NCBI GenBank assembly: GCA_003133205.1 | Contig: PKWK01000411.1 | Coordinates: 1 to 9,376 of the forward strand | DNA length: 9,376 nucleotides | Reading direction: 5' to 3' | Source: Granulicella sp. | GTDB taxonomy: Bacteria > Acidobacteriota > Terriglobia > Terriglobales > Acidobacteriaceae | In this document: in pieces, positions 4,724 to 9,376 of the stretch | Layout of the letters: each line of letters opens with the position of its first letter | Position numbering within the stretch: the stretch's first letter is position 1 | Notes under the pieces: generated by a model | Seen by the model: only the letters and a program-made list of their open reading frames with translations | What the model was told of the DNA's origin: nothing | Databases searched by the model: none | Position numbers and translations under genes: made by a program

Positions 4724-7003
4724 ATGTCATATAAGCGTTATTGGTGGGCTCTGGCTGTTGTCATCATCGGCTCGTTCATCGTTCTGGGTGGCGAGGGCCG
4801 GAAGATGATTAGCGGGGCCCCTCCCCTTCCGGATGTCTACACCACGGATGGGCAACTTCTTTTCACTGGCAGTTCCATTACAGATGGCCAGGGTGTATGG
4901 CAATCCATTGGCGGGCAGGAAATCGGCACCGTGTGGGGCCATGGGGCGTACGTTGCTCCCGACTGGAGTGCGGACTGGTTGCATCGCGAATCGGAGTTCC
5001 TGCTAAACACGTGGGCAGTCAAGGCAGGCGCAGCTAACTTTGACGCTCTCAACCTAGATCAGCAGGCCGTATTCAAGGCTCGGCTGATTCGCGATATGCG
5101 GACCAATACTTACGACGCTTCAACCAACCGGGTCACCATCGACGCCGATCGGGCTGCCGCATTCAGTCAGTTGGCAGCCTACTATGGCGACGTTTTTGCC
5201 GGAGGACGAGCCGACTATGCCATTCCACGCGGTGCTTTGACTAACGTCGCAAAGCAGCACCAACTCGCCGCATTCTTCTGGTGGACTTCATGGGCCGCCA
5301 GCACTGAGCGTCCCAACTCAACGACCACCTACACCAACAACTGGCCACATGAGCCGCTAGTCGCCAATGGACTCACCTCCGGAGCGTTGCTCTGGAGCAT
5401 CCTGAGCATTGTCGGTCTGCTCGCCGGAATCGGCGGTATGGTCTGGTGGTATGCGTCTCAGGGGAGGGCCCTGGTTCACGGCCCCTACCCAGCCACAGAT
5501 CCCTTCCTCGCGGTCGAGGCGACACCCTCGCAACGCGCCACGATGAAGTACTTCTTCGTGGTCGTGATCCTGTGGGGCGTGCAGATTGCGATGGGCATCC
5601 TGACCGCTCACTATGCAGTTGAAGGTAGCGGGTTCTATGGCTTCCCACTGGATCGTTACCTGCCCTACGCCGTGACCCGCACGTGGCATCTGCAACTCGC
5701 TATCTTCTGGATTGCCACCTCGTGGCTGGCGACGGGCCTGTATGTCGGTCCGGCAGTGACCGGACACGAGCCAAAGTATCAACGGCTCGGCGTGAATGTG
5801 CTCTTCGGCGCACTGATTCTTGTGGTCGGCGGATCGCTCGCCGGCGAGTGGTTGGGTATCCAGCAGCGTCTGGGCAATATGTGGTTCTGGTTCGGCAGTC
5901 AGGGGTACGAGTACGTTGATTTGGGAAGATTCTGGCAGGTCCTGCTCTTCATCGGCCTGGTTCTCTGGCTGGCGCTGATGGTGGCCGCGCTCAAGCCTGC
6001 GCTCGTCCGCAAGAGCGAGGATCGCTCCCTGCTCACGCTCTTTCTCATCTCCAGCATCGCGATCCCGCTCTTCTATGCCGCTGGCCTCATGTACGGACAG
6101 CGCAGCAATCTTGTCACCGCCGAGTACTGGCGCTGGTGGGTCGTTCACCTCTGGGTCGAAGGCTTCTTTGAAGTATTTGCCACCGTGGTGATCGCGTTTC
6201 TCTTCACGCGACTCAAGCTGATCGAGATTCGCACAGCGACCAAGGCCGCCCTCTTTTCGACGACGATCTTTCTCTCCGGAGGAATCATCGGCACCTTCCA
6301 TCACCTGTACTTTGCAGGCGCGACACCGGCGGTAATTGCTCTGGGCGCGATCTTCAGCGCGTTCGAGGTTGTGCCGCTCACTCTGGTCGGCTATGAGGCG
6401 TGGGAGAACATTCGTCTGGCGCAGCCGATGCAGAAGGCACCCTGGATCGCGAACTACAAGTGGCCGATCTACTTCTTCGTCTCGGTCGCCTTCTGGAATT
6501 TGGTGGGAGCAGGTCTCTTCGGCTTCCTCATCAATCCGCCGGTCGCGCTCTACTATGTGCAGGGGCTGAACCTCACTCCCCTTCACGGCCATACTGCACT
6601 CTTCGGCGTGTACGGAATGCTTGGGCTTGGACTCACGCTCTTCTGCATGAGGGCGATGGGCCCGGAACGCCCGTGGAAGGAGGGAGCGCTCAAGTTCTCC
6701 TTCTGGTTCCTCAATATCGGACTAAGCCTTATGGTGCTCCTCAGCTTGTTGCCGGTCGGCCTTCTCCAGGCGTGGGCATCGATCCAGTACGGCACCTGGT
6801 ACGCTCGCTCAGCGGAGTTTCTGCAAACGGGACACATGCAGGCTCTCCGCTGGATGCGTGTTCCCGGCGACGTTCTGTTTGCCGCCGGAGCCGCGCTCTT
6901 CGCCTGGTTCATCCTCGGCTTGCTGACCGGCCACTCCTACGACGACGCAAAGTCCGCTGGCGGAAGTACATCGTTGCACGATCCGAACAATCGGCGCGCG
7001 TAG
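4724..7003 (+). CDS. norZ: Quinol-dependent nitric oxide reductase (qNor)
   Basis: The single-chain enzyme of 759 residues reduces two NO to N2O and water in the cytoplasmic membrane with electrons from quinol. After helix 1 comes a periplasmic region (about residues 25-215) corresponding to the cytochrome c-like domain of other qNors; it has no CxxCH heme c site, which is normal for qNor. About thirteen further helices follow. Key residues are present: His322 in RTWHLQ (low-spin heme b), His475 and Glu479 in HLWVEG (FeB site), Glu483, His526-His527 in GTFHHLYF (FeB), and His621 and His623 in LHGHT (heme ligands). Length is usual for the family. The ATG at 4724 is backed by GAGGA at 4710-4714. 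A long upstream region with FNR-like elements suggests separate regulation. Two cupin genes follow on the same strand. The symbol norB is also used for this gene. No sign of damage is seen. Confidence 0.97.
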   Translation: MSYKRYWWALAVVIIGSFIVLGGEGRKMISGAPPLPDVYTTDGQLLFTGSSITDGQGVWQSIGGQEIGTVWGHGAYVAPDWSADWLHRESEFLLNTWAVKAGAANFDALNLDQQAVFKARLIRDMRTNTYDASTNRVTIDADRAAAFSQLAAYYGDVFAGGRADYAIPRGALTNVAKQHQLAAFFWWTSWAASTERPNSTTTYTNNWPHEPLVANGLTSGALLWSILSIVGLLAGIGGMVWWYASQGRALVHGPYPATDPFLAVEATPSQRATMKYFFVVVILWGVQIAMGILTAHYAVEGSGFYGFPLDRYLPYAVTRTWHLQLAIFWIATSWLATGLYVGPAVTGHEPKYQRLGVNVLFGALILVVGGSLAGEWLGIQQRLGNMWFWFGSQGYEYVDLGRFWQVLLFIGLVLWLALMVAALKPALVRKSEDRSLLTLFLISSIAIPLFYAAGLMYGQRSNLVTAEYWRWWVVHLWVEGFFEVFATVVIAFLFTRLKLIEIRTATKAALFSTTIFLSGGIIGTFHHLYFAGATPAVIALGAIFSAFEVVPLTLVGYEAWENIRLAQPMQKAPWIANYKWPIYFFVSVAFWNLVGAGLFGFLINPPVALYYVQGLNLTPLHGHTALFGVYGMLGLGLTLFCMRAMGPERPWKEGALKFSFWFLNIGLSLMVLLSLLPVGLLQAWASIQYGTWYARSAEFLQTGHMQALRWMRVPGDVLFAAGAALFAWFILGLLTGHSYDDAKSAGGSTSLHDPNNRRA

Positions 7004-7090
7004 ACAGCGTATAGCCGTAATGCACCCATACCGGCGCGGTGGCTTTCATGGACACTCCCCACGAAGGCGCCGCGTGCAACCTTATCGACA

Positions 7091-7095
7091 AGGAG
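7091..7095 (+). promoter_or_regulatory. Ribosome binding site fixing the first cupin start
   Basis: AGGAG (with a preceding A giving AAGGAG) lies six bases before the ATG at 7102. The in-frame ATG at 7039 has no comparable site, and its extra 21 residues do not look like cupin sequence, so 7102 is chosen as the start. Confidence 0.8.
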
Positions 7096-7101
7096 AGCCA
7101 A

Positions 7102-7524
7102 ATGAAACGCTACTATAGTGAAGGCGAGGCCCTTACCAGGCTTCCCGAATTGGATCAGCCATTACTTCAATCCAATCTGCCCGCAGAGATCGAGAATCTA
7201 CGACTCGCAGACTCGTGGCAACGAGGGACAGGGCGAAGCTCCAAAACACTGCTGAACTCTCCAGCTTGTGGCATTTTACTAATTGCCATGAAGCAGAACA
7301 CGGAGACGAAAGAACATCGGGTAGATGGAAGGATCACGATCCACACCCTCGTCGGTCATATACGGTTGAGGTTGCCCGATCAAATTGTTGAACTTCCTGC
7401 TGGCCATCTGCTGATGCTCGATCGCGGTATTGCGCATGACGTTCAGGCGGTGGATGAGAGTGTCTTCCTGCTCACCATGTGCTGGCACGGTGGCACCGCC
7501 AGATCAGCTCCTGACAACGTATAG
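7102..7524 (+). CDS. Cupin domain protein (140 residues)
   Basis: The predicted product has a short helical N-terminus with the GRSSKTLL stretch (residues 44-51) found in a group of small bacterial cupins, then a single cupin barrel from about residue 55 to 130. Visible barrel features are EHRVDGRITIHTLVGHIRLRL (71-91), PAGHLLMLDRGIAHDV (99-114) and a final strand VFLLTMCW. His72 and His112 could help bind a metal, but the full HxH...E set of classical cupin motif 1 is not present, so metal binding and enzyme activity are uncertain. It follows norZ by 98 bp on the same strand and is followed by a second cupin, suggesting a role in the NO response, for instance as a small sensor or metal/NO-reactive protein. 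That role is inferred from position only. A signal peptide is not seen, so the protein is cytoplasmic. Confidence 0.87.
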   Translation: MKRYYSEGEALTRLPELDQPLLQSNLPAEIENLRLADSWQRGTGRSSKTLLNSPACGILLIAMKQNTETKEHRVDGRITIHTLVGHIRLRLPDQIVELPAGHLLMLDRGIAHDVQAVDESVFLLTMCWHGGTARSAPDNV

Positions 7525-7594
7525 AGGACGAGTGCATTGCAGCTTGCCGCGTACAACCGCATCCAACAAGTAGCTTCACACGAAGGAGAAGTTC

Positions 7595-7918
7595 ATGGAC
7601 TACACATTTTTGGCCAATCTGCAGACGGAGTTCGCACTTCCTGAAAAAGGCATTCTGAGCCGTGTTCTGTGCAAGGACGAACACGCCAACGTCACACTCT
7701 TTGGATTCTCTGCTGGCGAGGCATTGTCTGGGCACTCATCGCCTACACCGGCTGTTCTCTACTTCATCGAAGGAGAGGCCGAAGTCCAGTTGGGAGCGGA
7801 CAAGGTCAACGCCCAGCCAGGCTCCTTTGTCTATATGTCCCCAATGTTGCCTCACGGCATCTCCGCCAAAACAGCTCTTCGTATGCTGCTGGTCCAGATG
7901 AAGGCTCCTGCGCAATAA
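7595..7918 (+). CDS. Small cupin domain protein (107 residues)
   Basis: This is a single-domain cupin: the motif 1 region is GEALSGHSSPTPAVLYFIEG (residues 41-60), with His47 as a possible metal ligand, and motif 2 is PGSFVYMSPMLPHGISA (75-91), with His87. The second motif 1 histidine is replaced (Ser49), so the metal site, if any, is reduced. AAGGAG at 7583-7588, six bases before the ATG, makes the start secure. It is 70 bp after the first cupin and probably in the same transcript; a large hairpin begins 10 bp after its stop. It is not a copy of the first cupin: length and sequence differ and they share only the fold. Function is unknown. Confidence 0.88.
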   Translation: MDYTFLANLQTEFALPEKGILSRVLCKDEHANVTLFGFSAGEALSGHSSPTPAVLYFIEGEAEVQLGADKVNAQPGSFVYMSPMLPHGISAKTALRMLLVQMKAPAQ

Positions 7919-7928
7919 CTTGAGCGCG

Positions 7929-7974
7929 CCTTTCGGCGTGAGTCACGATTCTTACCGTGGCTCACGCTGAAAGG
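7929..7974. terminator. Large hairpin between convergent genes, likely bidirectional terminator
   Basis: Arms 7929-7947 and 7956-7974 form a 19-pair stem, with 17 Watson-Crick pairs and two G-T pairs, around an eight-base loop. It starts 10 bp after the stop of the second cupin and contains the last codons and the stop (7952-7954, in the loop) of the convergent ClC gene. No strong T-run follows on either strand, so it may end transcription inefficiently or act by protecting mRNA 3' ends. Confidence 0.65.
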
Positions 7975-9376
7975 TGCTGTTCCGCTCCGACTCCCGCACA
8001 ACCGCCCGCCTCCGGCCAGCCAGCAATTCCTGCGCACTAATGCTTCCGAGAATGCGCCCGGTCTCGCGATCAATCACAAGCATGCTCAGCACCCTGGTGG
8101 TTGCCATCTCCTCAGCGACGGCCCTGCAAGTCTCGTCGGTGTAAGCGAAGACCTCAGGTAGTTCTGCAAGCGCGGTGCTCATCGCTCCTCCCTCGTTAGA
8201 CAACGGCAGTTCAGTCATCACTTCTGCGACGCTTACCATTTCTAACGGGTCGACACCATACTCCCGCGACAAGTGATACCCGCGACGGCTGAGCTTCTCG
8301 GTTAGAATCGACCTCGGCATGACCAGCGACGTCACCAGGTAGGACGCAATACACGCTAGCGCCAGCGGCAACAGTGCGGGCAGGGCATGGGTCAACTCAA
8401 GCGAGAATAGGATCGCAGTCAGCGGCACGCCCAACGAGCCGGATAGCATTGCTCCCATCCCCATCAATGCCCACAAAGCTTGGGCCTCGCCCGGCATGTG
8501 TGCCAGTCGGGCTAATGTTTCTCCGATAGCCGCGCCAATCATCAACAACGGCGCCAGTACACCACCCGACGTTCCTGAACTCAGCGAAAAGGCCCACATG
8601 AGCGACTTGGCTACCAGTAGTCCAAGCAGTAGGCCCAATGGCGCGTTTCCGCGCAGTAGCTCTGCGATATTGTCGTATCCAACACCGAGCCCTCGCGGAA
8701 AGAAGAAACCACCCACTCCGATACCGATACCGCCAATCGCTGGCCACCACATCCAGTGCACTCGCAGCCGGCCGCAAAAATGCTCAAATGCGTCCTCAAA
8801 TCCATACATCATGCGGCTCAGCCCAACCGCCGCGAAGCCGACGAGTATCCCCAAAGGGCCTGCGACAAGCATCACCGGCCACAGGTGAATCGCAGAGTGC
8901 ATTTGCACGGGGAACAGCGGACCGGCCCCGAGCCAACTGATACGCAACGCGCCTGCCATGATGCTCGCCACCGCCACTGGAATTAGCGAGCGTGGCCTCC
9001 ACTCGAACAGCAGCAGCTCAACGGCTAGCAGGATCGCAGCCATCGGAGCGGCAAATGTCGCCGCCATGCCAGCAGCTGCACCTGCTACGAGCAGCGTAGT
9101 CCGTTCTGCATCGGTTAGCTTGAGCCACTGCGCGACCAGTGAGCCGAATGCTCCACCAGTCATGATGATCGGTCCTTCCGCACCAAACGGCCCCCCAGAG
9201 CCAATTGCGATAGCGGCCGAAAGAGGCTTCAGTATCGCGACTAAGGGCTCGATACGTGCACCTCGTAGCAGAATCGCCTCAATAGCCTCTGGAATTCCGT
9301 GTCCGCGAATCTTGTCGGATCCATAGTGCGCTATGAGTCCCACCAGCAGTCCGCCAACAATGGGTACCAGCGGCAT
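7952..9376 (-). CDS. ClC family anion channel/transporter with C-terminal CBS region (N-terminus beyond window)
   Basis: The frame is open for 474 codons to the right edge; the Met at the edge is probably internal, since ClC proteins normally have a few more helices before this point. Numbering is from that Met. The anion path motifs are GHGIPEAIE (25-33), GAEGP (65-69) with Glu67 as the gating glutamate of GREGP in E. coli ClC, and GTSGGVLAP (268-276). After the membrane part, residues about 382-460 form a CBS-domain region (VAEVMTELPL, then VLSMLVIDRETGRILGSIS), which usually binds adenine nucleotides and tunes transport. The filter serine (GSGIP in E. coli ClC) is His26 here. The gene is convergent with the cupins and need not belong to the NO island. 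Substrate could be chloride or another anion. Confidence 0.95.
   Translation of the reverse strand: MPLVPIVGGLLVGLIAHYGSDKIRGHGIPEAIEAILLRGARIEPLVAILKPLSAAIAIGSGGPFGAEGPIIMTGGAFGSLVAQWLKLTDAERTTLLVAGAAAGMAATFAAPMAAILLAVELLLFEWRPRSLIPVAVASIMAGALRISWLGAGPLFPVQMHSAIHLWPVMLVAGPLGILVGFAAVGLSRMMYGFEDAFEHFCGRLRVHWMWWPAIGGIGIGVGGFFFPRGLGVGYDNIAELLRGNAPLGLLLGLLVAKSLMWAFSLSSGTSGGVLAPLLMIGAAIGETLARLAHMPGEAQALWALMGMGAMLSGSLGVPLTAILFSLELTHALPALLPLALACIASYLVTSLVMPRSILTEKLSRRGYHLSREYGVDPLEMVSVAEVMTELPLSNEGGAMSTALAELPEVFAYTDETCRAVAEEMATTRVLSMLVIDRETGRILGSISAQELLAGRRRAVVRESERNSTFQREPR

Noticed and set aside
4534..4734. 66-codon frame before norZ starting at GTG/ATG
   Set aside because: No ribosome site before it, no recognisable domain, it overlaps the norZ start, and its start lies on the FNR-like box.
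5357..6592. Minus-strand open frame of 411 codons opposite norZ
   Set aside because: It is antisense to a fully supported NO reductase; the product is rich in charged residues with no recognisable domain, as expected from the mirror of a codon-biased membrane protein gene.

Overview
The window looks like chromosomal DNA of an aerobic, moderately GC-rich Gram-negative bacterium. Gene style and content (menaquinol/quinol-type NO reductase, NnrS, small cupins, a cytochrome b/molybdopterin fusion) resemble Acidobacteriota of the Terriglobia group. That assignment is an inference from protein character, not a database result. No rRNA, tRNA, CRISPR array, insertion sequence or integrase is visible.

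Layout. At the left edge, on the minus strand, is the first 133 codons of a radical SAM enzyme of the heme-modifying (NirJ/AhbD-like) type. A 94-bp divergent promoter region carrying a strong 22-bp inverted repeat separates it from nnrS on the plus strand. A roughly 300-bp leader region follows, with several hairpins and a possible 29-residue ORF. Next come a 555-residue fusion of a membrane cytochrome b (b561-like) with a sulfite-oxidase/MsrP-type molybdopterin domain, and an HPP-family membrane protein whose start codon overlaps the stop of the fusion (TGATG). Another 301-bp promoter-like region leads to a full-length quinol-dependent nitric oxide reductase (qNor, norZ) and two small cupin genes. 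A 19-bp-arm hairpin closes this series. Convergent to it on the minus strand is a ClC anion channel/transporter gene with a C-terminal CBS region, cut by the right edge.

How the genes may work together. qNor reduces NO to N2O at the membrane, NnrS is a heme/copper membrane protein tied to NO tolerance, and some HPP-family proteins are known nitrite transporters. This points to a nitrogen-oxide handling island. No NirK, NirS, nitrate reductase or NO-sensing regulator is seen, so the island looks like NO detoxification or NO respiration rather than full denitrification. The cytochrome b/molybdopterin fusion is translationally coupled to the HPP gene and is the least explained member. Its membrane topology suggests a cytoplasmic molybdenum domain fed by quinol, so a reductase acting on a nitrogen oxyanion imported by HPP is an attractive but unproven idea.

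Regulation. The nnrS/radical SAM promoter and the norZ upstream region share an 18-bp motif (14 of 18 bases identical) with half sites four bases apart, as in CRP/FNR-family operators. The norZ region also has a near-consensus FNR/DNR-type box. Common control by one or two CRP/FNR-family regulators encoded elsewhere is likely.
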